NCBI RefSeq assembly: GCF_013385425.1
Contig: NZ_JACAQA010000018.1
Span: 248,001 to 312,000, forward strand
Direction: 5' to 3'
From: Pseudomonas gingeri
GTDB lineage: Bacteria > Pseudomonadota > Gammaproteobacteria > Pseudomonadales > Pseudomonadaceae
DNA: 64,000 nt
Shown: positions 14,095 through 23,131 of the stretch, in pieces
Position numbering within the stretch: position 1 is the first letter of the stretch
How the letters are laid out: each line of letters opens with the position of its first letter
The notes under the pieces: model-generated
Told to the model about the DNA's origin: nothing
The model's database searches: none
Seen by the model: only the letters and a program-made list of their open reading frames with translations
Translations under genes and position numbers: made by a program

Positions 14095-15345
14095 TCACTC
14101 ATAACGTAGCGCCTCCGCAGGCTGGGTGCGCGCCGCACGCCAGGCTGGATACAGGGTGGCGAGAAAACTCAGGACCAGTGCCGCGCCGCAGACCATCAAC
14201 ACATCCTCAGCCATCAACTGGGACGGCAGGTAGTCGATGAAGTACACGTCGGCATTGAGAAACTTGTGCCCGATCAGGCGCTCCAGGGCGGCAATCGCGG
14301 CGCTGACGTTCAGCGCGGCGAGGATCCCGACCACCGCGCCGATCAGCGTACCGATCACCCCGATCACGGTGCCCTGGACCATGAAGATCGCCATGATCTG
14401 TCCCGGCGTGGAGCCCAGGGTGCGCAGGATGGCGATATCGCCCTTCTTGTCGTTCACCACCATCACCAGGGTCGAGATGATGTTGAACGCCGCCACCGCC
14501 ACGATCAGCAGCAACAGCAGGCCGATCATGGCCTTTTCCATCTTGATCGCCTGGTACAGGTTGCCGTGGGTACGGGTCCAGTCACGGGCGTAGTAATGAC
14601 CATCGCCCAACTGCTGGGCGATCTCCCAGGCCGTGCGCGGGGCCTGGAACAGGTCGTCGAACTTCAGCCGCAGGCCCTGGACCTGGTCCGGCTTCCAGCG
14701 ATGCAGGCGCGCCAGGTCCTCGAGGTTGGTCACGCCCAGGTAACCGTCCAGCTCACCGGCACCGACATGGAAGATGCCGACCACGGTGAAGCGTTTCATC
14801 CGTGGAAACATCCCCGCCGGGGTCACCGTGACTTCCGGGGCGACGAAGGTCAGCTTGTCGCCGAGTCCGACGCCCAGCTTGGTCGCGGCCTTGTCGCCGA
14901 TGACGATGCCGAAGCTGCCGGGGGTCAGCGCATCGAGTTGGCCCTGCTGCATGAACTGGTCAATGATCGAGACCTTGCGCTCCTGCGCCGGATCGATGGC
15001 ATTGAGGATCACCTTCTGCACCTGGCCGTTGTTGGTCAACAAGCCCTGCATCTGGGTAAACGGCGCGACGGCCTCTACCTTCGGGTTCTTGAGGATCTTG
15101 TCGGCCAGCGCCGGCCAGTTGCTGATCGGCTCATCGGACTCGATGGTCGCGTGGGGCACCATGCCCAGCACGCGGGTGCGCATCTCATGATCGAAGCCGT
15201 TCATCACCGAGAGCACCACGATCATCACGACCACGCCAAGCGCGAGTCCGATCATCGAAGTCAGGGAGATGAAAGACACAAAATGATTGCGACGCTTTGC
15301 ACGGGTATAACGCGTGCCGATAAATACGAAGAGTGGTCTGAACAT
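14095..15345 (-). CDS. lolC: Lipoprotein-releasing ABC transporter permease LolC
   Basis: This 416-residue paralogue of the lolE product has the same layout: membrane segment near residues 24-45, periplasmic domain (including the LolA-contacting hook region in LolC-type proteins), and three C-terminal segments ending ATLYPAWRAARTQPAEALRYE. It is the first gene of lolCDE. The two permeases share their N-terminal 30 residues almost exactly, showing an old duplication that keeps both copies similar at the membrane entry. The divergent PilZ gene begins 95 bases upstream. Confidence 0.95.
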   Translation of the reverse strand: MFRPLFVFIGTRYTRAKRRNHFVSFISLTSMIGLALGVVVMIVVLSVMNGFDHEMRTRVLGMVPHATIESDEPISNWPALADKILKNPKVEAVAPFTQMQGLLTNNGQVQKVILNAIDPAQERKVSIIDQFMQQGQLDALTPGSFGIVIGDKAATKLGVGLGDKLTFVAPEVTVTPAGMFPRMKRFTVVGIFHVGAGELDGYLGVTNLEDLARLHRWKPDQVQGLRLKFDDLFQAPRTAWEIAQQLGDGHYYARDWTRTHGNLYQAIKMEKAMIGLLLLLIVAVAAFNIISTLVMVVNDKKGDIAILRTLGSTPGQIMAIFMVQGTVIGVIGTLIGAVVGILAALNVSAAIAALERLIGHKFLNADVYFIDYLPSQLMAEDVLMVCGAALVLSFLATLYPAWRAARTQPAEALRYE

Positions 15346-15439
15346 GTCGGGGCTTGTTCGGAGGAAAAGAAGACGTCCTTGTGGCGAGGTAGGGTCAGCA
15401 GCTTTACACTCAGACCATCACCTCTGCCCTGGGTTCGCC

Positions 15440-16027
15440 ATGTCGACATTAGATGAAGAAGATCGCCGCGAATACTACCGTATCGAGGACACGATCGCAC
15501 TGGAAATCAGCCCCTTGTCCGCCCCCGAAGCGGCGAACAAGGAAGTGTTACAAGATGCTTCTCCGCTCTTCAACCTGCTGAGCGAACTGCACCTGAGCGA
15601 ATTCGAGTCCCAGCACCTGCTGCGCCAGGTCAGCGAGCGTGACCGAAGCCTGACGGCCTTCCTCAAGGCCCAGAACAAGCGCATCGACCTGCTGAGCCAG
15701 GTAATGGCCTATTCGGTGCTAGGCGAGTTCGGCGAACCGCAACGGGTGACTCTTTCCGAAGGCGGCCTGGAGTTCGAACACCATATCGCCTATCCCGCCG
15801 GCAGCCACCTGGCGATCAAGATGGTGCTGATGCCCCAGGCGCTCGGACTGTTGCTGCGGGCCAAGGTAACCCATTGCGCGCCCCGCCACTTCGGCACCTT
15901 CGACATCGGCACCGAGTTCGAAGCCTTGACCGATGCCCAGCGCCAGTTGCTGGCGCGGCATATCCTGCAGAAACAGGCGCAGGAGCGACGCCTGGCCCGG
16001 GAGCAGAGCGACCCCGAGGCCACCTGA
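15440..16027 (+). CDS. PilZ-domain protein
   Basis: This is a 195-residue cytoplasmic protein. It opens STLDEEDRREYYRIEDTIALEI, which resembles the start of an atypical PilZ protein with an R-rich N-terminus. A helical middle part (about 40-105) is followed by a beta-rich part (LGEFGEPQRVTLSEGGLEFEH, then HFGTFDIGTEFEALTDAQRQLLARHIL). The second half looks PilZ-like, with SEGGLEF in the place of the usual DxSxxG, so direct c-di-GMP binding is uncertain. ATG at 15440 is chosen because an upstream in-frame frame reads unrelated basic residues. The position between lolC and the GDPD gene is conserved in Pseudomonas. Confidence 0.8.
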   Translation: MSTLDEEDRREYYRIEDTIALEISPLSAPEAANKEVLQDASPLFNLLSELHLSEFESQHLLRQVSERDRSLTAFLKAQNKRIDLLSQVMAYSVLGEFGEPQRVTLSEGGLEFEHHIAYPAGSHLAIKMVLMPQALGLLLRAKVTHCAPRHFGTFDIGTEFEALTDAQRQLLARHILQKQAQERRLAREQSDPEAT

Positions 16028-16096
16028 TCCCTGCGGCTGCAACCAGCCTGCCGTCTTAACCTAGTAACCGTATTTTTTCTCCCTGAAGGAGCAGTC

Positions 16097-16819
16097 GTGA
16101 CTCTGATTTATGGCCATCGTGGCGCCAAAGGTGAAGCACCGGAAAACACCCTGACCAGTTTCCAGGAATGCCTCAAGCACGGCGTACGCCGTTGCGAGCT
16201 GGACCTGCACCTGTCCATGGACGGTGAACTGATGGTCATCCATGACCCGACCCTCAAGCGCACCACCGACCGCCGCGGCAAGGTGGTCGAACACTCCGCC
16301 GCCGAGCTGGTGACCTATGACGCGCGCCAGGGCGGTCCGGGCTGGATCAAGCCCTGCCCGATTCCACGCCTGGAAGAACTGTTCGAACAGTGCGATTTCG
16401 AGCACTGGCAACTGGAAGTCAAGAGCGCCTCGCGCACCCGGGCGGCGACCACCGTGCTGGCGATCCGCGAAATGGCCCAGCGTTTCGGCCTGCTGGACAA
16501 GGTCACCGTCACTTCCAGCTCCAGGGAAGTGCTCAAGGCCGCCCTGGAACTGACCCCGGACCTGTCACGCGGACTGGTAGCCGAATATGCCTGGCTCGAC
16601 CCGTTGAAGGTCGCCCAGAGTTATGGCTGCGAGATTCTGGCGTTGAACTGGACACTCTGCACCCCGGAACGCCTGATCAAGGCCCAGCGTCAGGGTCTGC
16701 ATGTGTCGGTGTGGACGGTCAACGAACCCGCGCTGATGCGCAGGCTCGCTGACTTCGGCGTCGATAGCCTGATTACAGACTTTCCCGGTTTGGCCACGGC
16801 CACACTTGGCAAAGGCTGA
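16097..16819 (+). CDS. Glycerophosphodiester phosphodiesterase
   Basis: This 240-residue protein lacks a signal peptide, so it is a cytoplasmic UgpQ-type enzyme hydrolysing glycerophosphodiesters to glycerol-3-phosphate and alcohols. Visible motifs are YGHRGAKGEAPENT (catalytic His and substrate Arg/Glu), ELDLHLSMDGELMVIHDPTLKRTT (metal-binding Glu/Asp and catalytic His), WQLEVKS, and the closing VDSLITDFPG. The start is GTG at 16097 with a clear AAGGAG 6 bases before it. It lies 69 bases after the PilZ gene and may be cotranscribed. Confidence 0.93.
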   Translation: MTLIYGHRGAKGEAPENTLTSFQECLKHGVRRCELDLHLSMDGELMVIHDPTLKRTTDRRGKVVEHSAAELVTYDARQGGPGWIKPCPIPRLEELFEQCDFEHWQLEVKSASRTRAATTVLAIREMAQRFGLLDKVTVTSSSREVLKAALELTPDLSRGLVAEYAWLDPLKVAQSYGCEILALNWTLCTPERLIKAQRQGLHVSVWTVNEPALMRRLADFGVDSLITDFPGLATATLGKG

Positions 16820-16861
16820 AATCGGTCTCCCCGGCCGGCTCAGGCCACCGGCCGGAGCCGC

Positions 16862-18256
16862 TCAAAAAAGCCGGTTGAGACCATCGTACGCCGCTACCCG
16901 ATAGGCCTCGGCCATGGTCGGGTAGTTGAACGTGGTGTTGACGAAGTACTTCAGGGTGTTGTTCTCGCCCGGCTGGTTCATGATCGCCTGACCGATGTGC
17001 ACGATCTCCGACGCCTGGTAACCGAAACAGTGCACCCCCAGGACTTCCAGGGTTTCACGGTGGAACAGGATCTTCAGCATGCCTTGCGGCTCGCCGGCGA
17101 TCTGCGCCCGGGCCATGCTCTTGAAGAACGCCTTGCCGACTTCGTAAGGCACCTTGGCCTTGGTCAGTTCATGCTCGTTCTTGCCGATCGAGCTGATCTC
17201 CGGGATCGTATAGATCCCGGTCGGCACGTCGTTGACATAACGCCAGCTGCCGTTGTCGACAATGCTGCCCGCCGCCGAACGCCCCTGGTCGTGGGCGGCA
17301 CTGGCCAGGCTCGGCCAGCCGATCACATCACCGGCGCCATAGATGTTCGGCACGCAGGTGCGATAGTTCTCGTCGACCTCGATCTGGCCACGGCTGTTGA
17401 CCTTGACCCCGATGTTTTCCATGCCCAACTTGTCGGTGTTGCCGGTCCGGCCGTTGCACCAGAGCAAGGCGTCGGCCTTGATCTTCTTGCCCGACTTCAG
17501 GTGCAGGATCACCCCGTTGTCCAGGCCTTCGACCCGGTCGTACTCTTCGTTGTGACGCACGGTGATGTTGTTGTTGCTGAAGTGGTAGCTCAGGGCCTGG
17601 GAAATTTCCGAATCCAGGAAGCTGAGCAACTGGTCGCGGTTGTCCACCAGTTCCACCAGCACGCCGAGACCACTGAAGATCGAGGCGTATTCACAACCGA
17701 TCACCCCGGCACCATAGATGATCAGCTTGCGCGGCGTATGGCCGAGGCTGAGGATGGTGTCGCTATCGTAGATACGCGGGTGGTGGAAATCGATATCGGC
17801 CGGGCGATATGGACGCGAACCGGTGGCGATGATGATGTGCTTGGCCACCAGTTTCTCGACCACCCCGTTGGAGCAGACCACTTCGATGGTCTGCTCGTCG
17901 GCGAAGCTGCCGGTGCCGAAGAACAGGTCAACCCGGTTGCGGGCGTAGAAGCCGGTGCGCGAAGCGACCTGCTTGGAAATGACCTTCTCCGCGCTTTTCA
18001 GCACGTCAGGGAAGGAAAACCAGCGCGGCTCACCAATGGCCCGGAACATCGGGTTGGTGTTGAACTGCATGATCTGCCGGACCGAGTGACGCAAGGCCTT
18101 GGACGGGATGGTCCCCAGGTGGGTGCAGTTACCGCCGACCTGGCGACGGCTGTCGACCATCGCCACCTTGCGCCCCGCTTTCGCGGCGTTCATTGCCGCG
18201 CCTTCACCAGCAGGGCCGGAACCCAGTACCACTACGTCGTAGTTGTAGACAGCCAT
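16862..18256 (-). CDS. sthA: Soluble pyridine nucleotide transhydrogenase
   Basis: SthA transfers hydride between NADPH and NAD+ on FAD, balancing the two pools. The 464 residues carry the FAD fold at the N-terminus (VLGSGPAGEGAAMNAAKAG), an NAD(P) fold near residue 180 (IYGAGVIGCEYASIFSGLG) and the dimerisation domain at the end. The redox-disulfide site of related flavoenzymes is changed to GGNCTHLGTIPSKAL, with only one Cys, as expected for this enzyme rather than for lipoamide dehydrogenase or glutathione reductase. Monocistronic; converges with the GDPD gene. Confidence 0.97.
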   Translation of the reverse strand: MAVYNYDVVVLGSGPAGEGAAMNAAKAGRKVAMVDSRRQVGGNCTHLGTIPSKALRHSVRQIMQFNTNPMFRAIGEPRWFSFPDVLKSAEKVISKQVASRTGFYARNRVDLFFGTGSFADEQTIEVVCSNGVVEKLVAKHIIIATGSRPYRPADIDFHHPRIYDSDTILSLGHTPRKLIIYGAGVIGCEYASIFSGLGVLVELVDNRDQLLSFLDSEISQALSYHFSNNNITVRHNEEYDRVEGLDNGVILHLKSGKKIKADALLWCNGRTGNTDKLGMENIGVKVNSRGQIEVDENYRTCVPNIYGAGDVIGWPSLASAAHDQGRSAAGSIVDNGSWRYVNDVPTGIYTIPEISSIGKNEHELTKAKVPYEVGKAFFKSMARAQIAGEPQGMLKILFHRETLEVLGVHCFGYQASEIVHIGQAIMNQPGENNTLKYFVNTTFNYPTMAEAYRVAAYDGLNRLF

Positions 18257-18416
18257 GCGTACTCCTCAGAACAGGCCGAGGCACCCCTCTGGCACCTGCG
18301 GCTAAATCATGTCGCGGCCAGCGACATGAAGGATCAAATCTCGGTGTGCAGTCTATAGAAGCTTCAACGCCGCGCACATTAACCCTTGGTCGCGTCGTAG
18401 GCCAGCTTTGCCTGCA

Positions 18417-19460
18417 CTACATGTTATGCCCGTCACCCTTGGCCAGGCGCTCGAACGCCTGATTTGTCCGTGTGACGAAACCTGTATCGGCACGCATCAC
18501 AAAAAATGCGGCAATCATGTGTTTTTCCGCGTAATCCCAGCCACGCTCGGGCCCCAGTATCAGCAACAGCGTCGAAAAACCGTCGGCCATCAACGTCGAC
18601 GGGTGAATCACCGTGACCGATGCCAGGTTGTGGGTAATCGGCGCGCCGGTCAGGGCATCGAAGGTGTGGGAATAACGCTTGCCGTCCTGTTCGAAATAAT
18701 TACGGTAATCGCCCGACGTGGAAACGCCATAACCGTCGAGGGCGATGATCCGCTGCGCCACCTGCTCGTCATCCCGTGGCACCTCCAGGGCGATCCGCCA
18801 GGGACTGCCATCGGGCTTTTTGCCGACGGCCTTCAACTCGCCAGTGGCTTCGGCGAGAAAACTGTCCAAACCAAGTGCCTGCAAGCGCGCGACGATACGA
18901 TCCACCGTATAGCCCGCCGCGATGCTGTTGAAGTCCACCTCCACGGCGGCGTCCTTGCACAGCTGGTCGCCGTCGATCCGCAGGTACCGGTGGCCGACAC
19001 GCTGACGCACCTCGGCCAACCGTGCCGCGTCCGGCACCTTTTCCTCGCGCCCCTGCGGACCGAAGCCCCAGAGGTTCATCAAAGGCTCGACCGTCAGGTC
19101 GTAGGCACCGTCGCTGTCCAGCGACAACTGTTCACCGACGCGGACCAGTTCCAGAATAGAAGAGGGCATGACCTGGCAACTGTGGGCCGGTAGCTCGTTG
19201 AAGCGCTCGATATCCGAGTCGCCACGATAGGTCGACATCTGCCGGTCGACCTCGGCCAGGATCGCCTCGACCGCGGGCTTGACCTCGGCGACCGCCGGGC
19301 CGCCGGCATGCCGGACGTACTGGATCGAATAGGTGCTGCCCATGGTCGGGCCACCAAACTGCTCCAGCGAATCTGCGTTACCGCAACCGCCGAGCAGGAC
19401 AAAAACACCGCTCAGCACCAGGGCGGGTAACAAAGGCATGGCAGGCTGTGGATTTGACAT
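18417..19460 (-). CDS. apbE: FAD:protein FMN transferase (ApbE family), lipoprotein
   Basis: ApbE attaches FMN covalently through phosphoester bonds to Thr/Ser of partner flavoproteins such as NqrB/NqrC and RnfG. The 347 residues start with a lipoprotein signal (hydrophobic stretch, then LLGGC at about residue 26), so it is periplasmic and membrane-anchored. Family motifs: GPTMGSTYSI at the start of the mature domain, DFNSIAAGYTVDRIV near 184, YSHTFDALTGAPI near 288 and the HPSTLMADGFST metal/FAD region near 309. The Nqr target genes, usually next door in Pseudomonas, are not in this window. Confidence 0.95.
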   Translation of the reverse strand: MSNPQPAMPLLPALVLSGVFVLLGGCGNADSLEQFGGPTMGSTYSIQYVRHAGGPAVAEVKPAVEAILAEVDRQMSTYRGDSDIERFNELPAHSCQVMPSSILELVRVGEQLSLDSDGAYDLTVEPLMNLWGFGPQGREEKVPDAARLAEVRQRVGHRYLRIDGDQLCKDAAVEVDFNSIAAGYTVDRIVARLQALGLDSFLAEATGELKAVGKKPDGSPWRIALEVPRDDEQVAQRIIALDGYGVSTSGDYRNYFEQDGKRYSHTFDALTGAPITHNLASVTVIHPSTLMADGFSTLLLILGPERGWDYAEKHMIAAFFVMRADTGFVTRTNQAFERLAKGDGHNM

Positions 19461-19495
19461 AGTCTGTAGAAAGGCCCTTTTCGAGGTTGACCATT

Positions 19496-20062
19496 ATGCG
19501 TCAGATAGCCGCCTGCCTATTACTGATCTTCAGCTCGCTGACCTGGGCCGGTCCCGCCGAACGCCTGAAGGAAGCGCATTTCCCCAGCCAATGGCACAAC
19601 GGCAGCGAAACCCTCGAACTCAAGGGGCAAAGCGTCCTCACCTACCTCTGGGCCGACGTCTATGCCGCCGCGCTGTATAGCCCCCCCGGCATCAGCGCCC
19701 GCCAGGCCGTCACCGAACTGCGCGACCTGCGCCTGGAGCTCTATTACTTTCGCGACATCGACCGAAGCGATGTCATCAAGGCCGCCACCGCCACCCTGCA
19801 ACGCCAGCAAACAGTCGCTACCCTGGTCCGCCTGCAAGGCGAACTGGACAGCCTGCACCAGAGTTTCAAGGACATTCAGCGCGGTGATCGCTATGCACTC
19901 GACTACCGAGTCGGACAAGGGCTGAACCTGGAGCGCAACGGCCAGGTGATCTTCAGCAGTCGCGATCCGGAACTGGCCAGGGCGTACTTCGGTATCTGGC
20001 TGGCCCCGCAAGGCCTGTCGGATCCGTTACGGGAAACACTGTTGGCACAAAACCACGGCTGA
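19496..20062 (+). CDS. Exported chalcone-isomerase-like protein
   Basis: This is a 188-residue protein with an N-terminal signal peptide (hydrophobic residues 5-16, then TWAGPAER), so it is likely periplasmic. The mature part resembles bacterial chalcone-isomerase-like domains: SETLELKGQSVLTYLWADVYAAALYSPP early, then ELRDLRLELYYFRDIDRSD, and GDRYALDYRVGQGLNLERNGQ before the end. These bacterial proteins bind fatty acids or have unknown ligands and are not flavonoid enzymes. ATG at 19496 is preferred; an in-frame TTG lies three codons upstream. Divergent from apbE. Confidence 0.85.
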   Translation: MRQIAACLLLIFSSLTWAGPAERLKEAHFPSQWHNGSETLELKGQSVLTYLWADVYAAALYSPPGISARQAVTELRDLRLELYYFRDIDRSDVIKAATATLQRQQTVATLVRLQGELDSLHQSFKDIQRGDRYALDYRVGQGLNLERNGQVIFSSRDPELARAYFGIWLAPQGLSDPLRETLLAQNHG

Positions 20063-20241
20063 AGCCGTCTAGATCAAGGGTTGTGCCACTTAGCCAGTAG
20101 CCTAGGTTTTTTGTTGCCTGATGACTCTAATACACATATCGTTACATAACTGTACTGCCAGCGTGCGTATGCCTGAAAGGTTCAGTAAGGACGAGCAAAG
20201 ACGATGGATTGCTTATAAGACAGACAAAGAGAGTAAATAAC

Positions 20242-21540
20242 ATGGCCTCGAATACGGGCAAGGGCAAGGCGATTTTTCGCGTTGTCAGCGGCAATTTCCT
20301 TGAGATGTTCGACTTCATGGTTTACGGCTTTTATGCCACGGCCATCGCTAAAACCTTCTTTCCTGCCGACAGCGCATTTGCATCCCTGATGCTCTCGCTC
20401 GCCACCTTTGGTGCCGGCTTCCTGATGCGCCCGCTGGGTGCAATTTTCCTCGGCGCCTACATTGACCGCCATGGCCGTCGCCAAGGCCTGATCATCACCC
20501 TGGCGCTGATGGCGGCGGGCACGGTGCTGATTGCCTGCGTACCCGGCTATGCGACCCTGGGCGTTGCGGCACCGCTGCTGGTCCTGCTCGGTCGCTTGCT
20601 GCAGGGCTTCTCCGCCGGCGTGGAACTGGGCGGCGTCTCGGTCTACCTGGCCGAGATCTCGACCCCGGGCCGCAAGGGCTTTTTCGTCAGTTGGCAGTCC
20701 GCCAGCCAACAGGCCGCGGTGGTTTTCGCCGGCTTGCTGGGTGTGGGCCTCAACCACTGGCTGAGCCCAGAACAAATGGGTGACTGGGGCTGGCGCGTGC
20801 CGTTCCTGGTGGGCTGCATGATCGTTCCGGCAATCTTCCTCATCCGTCGCTCGCTGGAAGAAACACCTGAGTTCCAGGCACGCAAACATCGTCCGAGCCT
20901 GTCGGAAGTGATGCGTTCAATCGGTCAGAATTTCGGCCTGGTGCTGGCGGGCACGGCACTGGTGATCATGACCACCGTGTCCTTCTACCTGATCACCGCC
21001 TACACCCCGACTTTCGGCAAGTCAGAGCTGCACCTGTCGGACTTCGATGCCCTGCTGGTGACCGTCTGCGTCGGCCTGTCGAATTTTTTCTGGCTGCCGG
21101 TGATGGGTGCGCTGTCCGACAAGATCGGGCGCAAACCGTTGCTGCTGGCGGCGACCATCCTGGCGATCCTCACCGCGTATCCAGTGCTGTCCTGGCTGGT
21201 GTCGGCACCAAGCTTCAGTCACCTGCTGATCGCCTTGCTGTGGCTGTCGTTCCTCTACGGCTCCTACAACGGTGCCATGGTGGTGGCCCTGACCGAGATC
21301 ATGCCGGTCGAAGTGCGGACCACCGGTTTCTCCCTGGCCTACAGCCTGGCGACGGCGACCTTCGGCGGCTTTACCCCGGCGGTCTGTACCTATCTGATCC
21401 ACGTGCTGGACAACAAGGCGGCACCGGGCATCTGGCTCAGTGCCGCGGCAATACTGGGGTTGATTGCGACCCTGGTACTGTTCCGTGGCAACAAGCATGA
21501 ACTGCGCACGGCGCAGATGGCTGTGTCCAGCCGCGGCTGA
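20242..21540 (+). CDS. Citrate-proton symporter, MFS/MHS family (CitA-like)
   Basis: The protein has 432 residues with twelve predicted membrane segments. It follows enterobacterial CitA closely over its whole length: SGNFLEMFDFMVYGFYAT at the start, FGAGFLMRPLGAIFLGAYIDRHGRR in the first cytoplasmic loop (MHS signature), GRLLQGFSAGVELGGVSVYLAEI in segment 5, and NGAMVVALTEIMPVEVRTTGFSLA late. It probably imports citrate or a related tricarboxylate with protons. ATG at 20242 fits the CitA N-terminus; an earlier in-frame start at 20209 would add 11 residues. No regulator or tricarboxylate-metabolism gene is adjacent, so the substrate is inferred from similarity. Confidence 0.9.
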   Translation: MASNTGKGKAIFRVVSGNFLEMFDFMVYGFYATAIAKTFFPADSAFASLMLSLATFGAGFLMRPLGAIFLGAYIDRHGRRQGLIITLALMAAGTVLIACVPGYATLGVAAPLLVLLGRLLQGFSAGVELGGVSVYLAEISTPGRKGFFVSWQSASQQAAVVFAGLLGVGLNHWLSPEQMGDWGWRVPFLVGCMIVPAIFLIRRSLEETPEFQARKHRPSLSEVMRSIGQNFGLVLAGTALVIMTTVSFYLITAYTPTFGKSELHLSDFDALLVTVCVGLSNFFWLPVMGALSDKIGRKPLLLAATILAILTAYPVLSWLVSAPSFSHLLIALLWLSFLYGSYNGAMVVALTEIMPVEVRTTGFSLAYSLATATFGGFTPAVCTYLIHVLDNKAAPGIWLSAAAILGLIATLVLFRGNKHELRTAQMAVSSRG

Positions 21541-21557
21541 GCAGACGCCTTCACCCG

Positions 21558-21590
21558 CCAGCAAACGCCCGCAATGCCGGCGCTTGCTGG
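21558..21590. terminator. Hairpin between convergent citA-like gene and efflux-type gene
   Basis: CCAGCAA-A-CGCC pairs with GGCG-C-TTGCTGG (21558-21569 with 21579-21590): an 11-bp stem with one mismatch and a short loop, lying 18 bases past the transporter stop. No T run follows, so it is a weak terminator candidate. Confidence 0.4.
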
Positions 21591-21646
21591 TCACCTCGCG
21601 CGCAGCACGGACGTTGCGCGGCGGTTTGCCAAGGGCTCCCCGCCCA

Positions 21647-23119
21647 TCACGGCCCCGGCCTTGACCGTTCGGCCACACGCGACTCACCGGCAACCTTCAA
21701 CGACTGGCTCCACCCCCCTCCCAGGGCCTTGTACAGGTTCACCTGATTGATCTCCCGGGCCAGCTCCAGCTGCGACCATTTCTGCTGCGCCTCGAACAGC
21801 GAGCGATGGGCATCCATCGTCGAGAAGTAGCTGTCCATCCCCGCCTCGAAACGCAATCGCGACTGTCGATAGGCCTCCTGGTAGTCCTCCACCAGGCGCT
21901 TCTGTGCCGCCACCTGGGTGAGCATCTCCTGGCGGGCATTGAGCGCATCGGCCGCTTCGCGAAAGGCATTCTGCACCGTCGCCTCATAGGCCGCGGCCCG
22001 GCCATCGAATCGTGCATGCGCGCCATCCACCTGAGCCCGTCGGGCACCGCCATCGATCAGGGTCAGGGAGCCGCTCAGGGCGGTCGACCAGAACTGCGCC
22101 GGGGCGCTGAGCAAGCGGGAAAAGTCGCCGCTCAGGCTACCCAGCGCCGACGTCAGGGAAAAGGTCGGGAAGTAAGCGCTACGCGCCGCGCCGATATCCG
22201 CATTGGCCGCGCGCAGCAAGGCTTCGGCCGCCATGATGTCGGGGCGTCGGGTCATCAGCGAAGAAGGCAGCCCGGCCGGCACATCGGCGGTGGCCAGGGA
22301 CTCGCCCAACACCCCACTGGGCAAGAGGGCCGGTGGCACCGGCTGACCGACCAGTACCCGCAGTGCATTCATGTTCTGCGCCACCTGCATGCGATAGGTG
22401 TTGATCTGCACCGCCGCGGTATTGGTTTGCGCATCGGCCTGATGCACATCGATCTGCGCACTGGAGCCCAGGTTGTAGCTCTTGCGCAGCAACTGCCCGT
22501 AGTGGTTCTGGGTCTCGTAGGTGGTCTGGGCGAGATCCAGCAGGTTCTGGCTGGCCTTGAGGCTCAACCAGGTACTGGCGACCTCGCCGATCAGCGCCAG
22601 CCGAGCCGTCTGATAGTCCGCTTCGGAAGCTTCGAAGCGAGCGCCGGCGGCGCTTCTCTGGCTACGTATGCGCCCGAACAGATCCAGTTCGTAGGAGGTG
22701 AAACCGGCTGTCGCCTGAAAGGTATTGGCGATACTGCCCGCACTGTCCCCACCGCCCGGCGTGCGCACCAGCGGCGGCAACTTGCTGCGCCCGGCATAGG
22801 TATCGATGCCGATCGTGGGGAACAACGCCGACTCTGCACCGGCATAACCGGCCCGGGCTTCTTCCACGCTGGCGGCGAACTGGCGCAGGCCGCGATTGTT
22901 CTCCAGCGCCAGCTCGATCAGGGTCCGCAGCCGCGGATCGACGATAAACCCATGCCAATCGTGATCGAACGCCTCCCTGGCCGTACAACAGGCGCCTGCC
23001 GAACTGGCCGGCCACTGCTGGTCGATCGGCGCATCGGGCTTTTCATAGGGTGGGTCCAGCGAACAGGCGCTGAGCAGGAACAGGGACATCAGGCAAGTCG
23101 AAGGTACACAACGGTTCAT
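21647..23119 (-). CDS. Outer membrane factor lipoprotein (NodT/OprM family) of a polysaccharide operon
   Basis: The product is 490 residues. A lipoprotein signal is followed by LLSAC, with the anchor Cys at about residue 19. Two repeats of the outer membrane efflux domain follow (about 60-250 and 270-470), typical of trimeric channel-tunnels; ALENNRGLRQFAASVEEARAGYAGAESALFPTI and the duplicate around ALLRAANADIGAARSAYFPTFSL show the repeat. Normally such proteins export drugs or small molecules with an RND or MFS pump. Here no pump is present: the gene is last in an operon with an HlyD adaptor and a BcsA-like synthase, and starts 12 bases after the synthase stop. It is therefore a candidate polysaccharide exit channel. 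Confidence 0.92.
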   Translation of the reverse strand: MNRCVPSTCLMSLFLLSACSLDPPYEKPDAPIDQQWPASSAGACCTAREAFDHDWHGFIVDPRLRTLIELALENNRGLRQFAASVEEARAGYAGAESALFPTIGIDTYAGRSKLPPLVRTPGGGDSAGSIANTFQATAGFTSYELDLFGRIRSQRSAAGARFEASEADYQTARLALIGEVASTWLSLKASQNLLDLAQTTYETQNHYGQLLRKSYNLGSSAQIDVHQADAQTNTAAVQINTYRMQVAQNMNALRVLVGQPVPPALLPSGVLGESLATADVPAGLPSSLMTRRPDIMAAEALLRAANADIGAARSAYFPTFSLTSALGSLSGDFSRLLSAPAQFWSTALSGSLTLIDGGARRAQVDGAHARFDGRAAAYEATVQNAFREAADALNARQEMLTQVAAQKRLVEDYQEAYRQSRLRFEAGMDSYFSTMDAHRSLFEAQQKWSQLELAREINQVNLYKALGGGWSQSLKVAGESRVAERSRPGP

Positions 23120-23131
23120 GATCCACCTCTA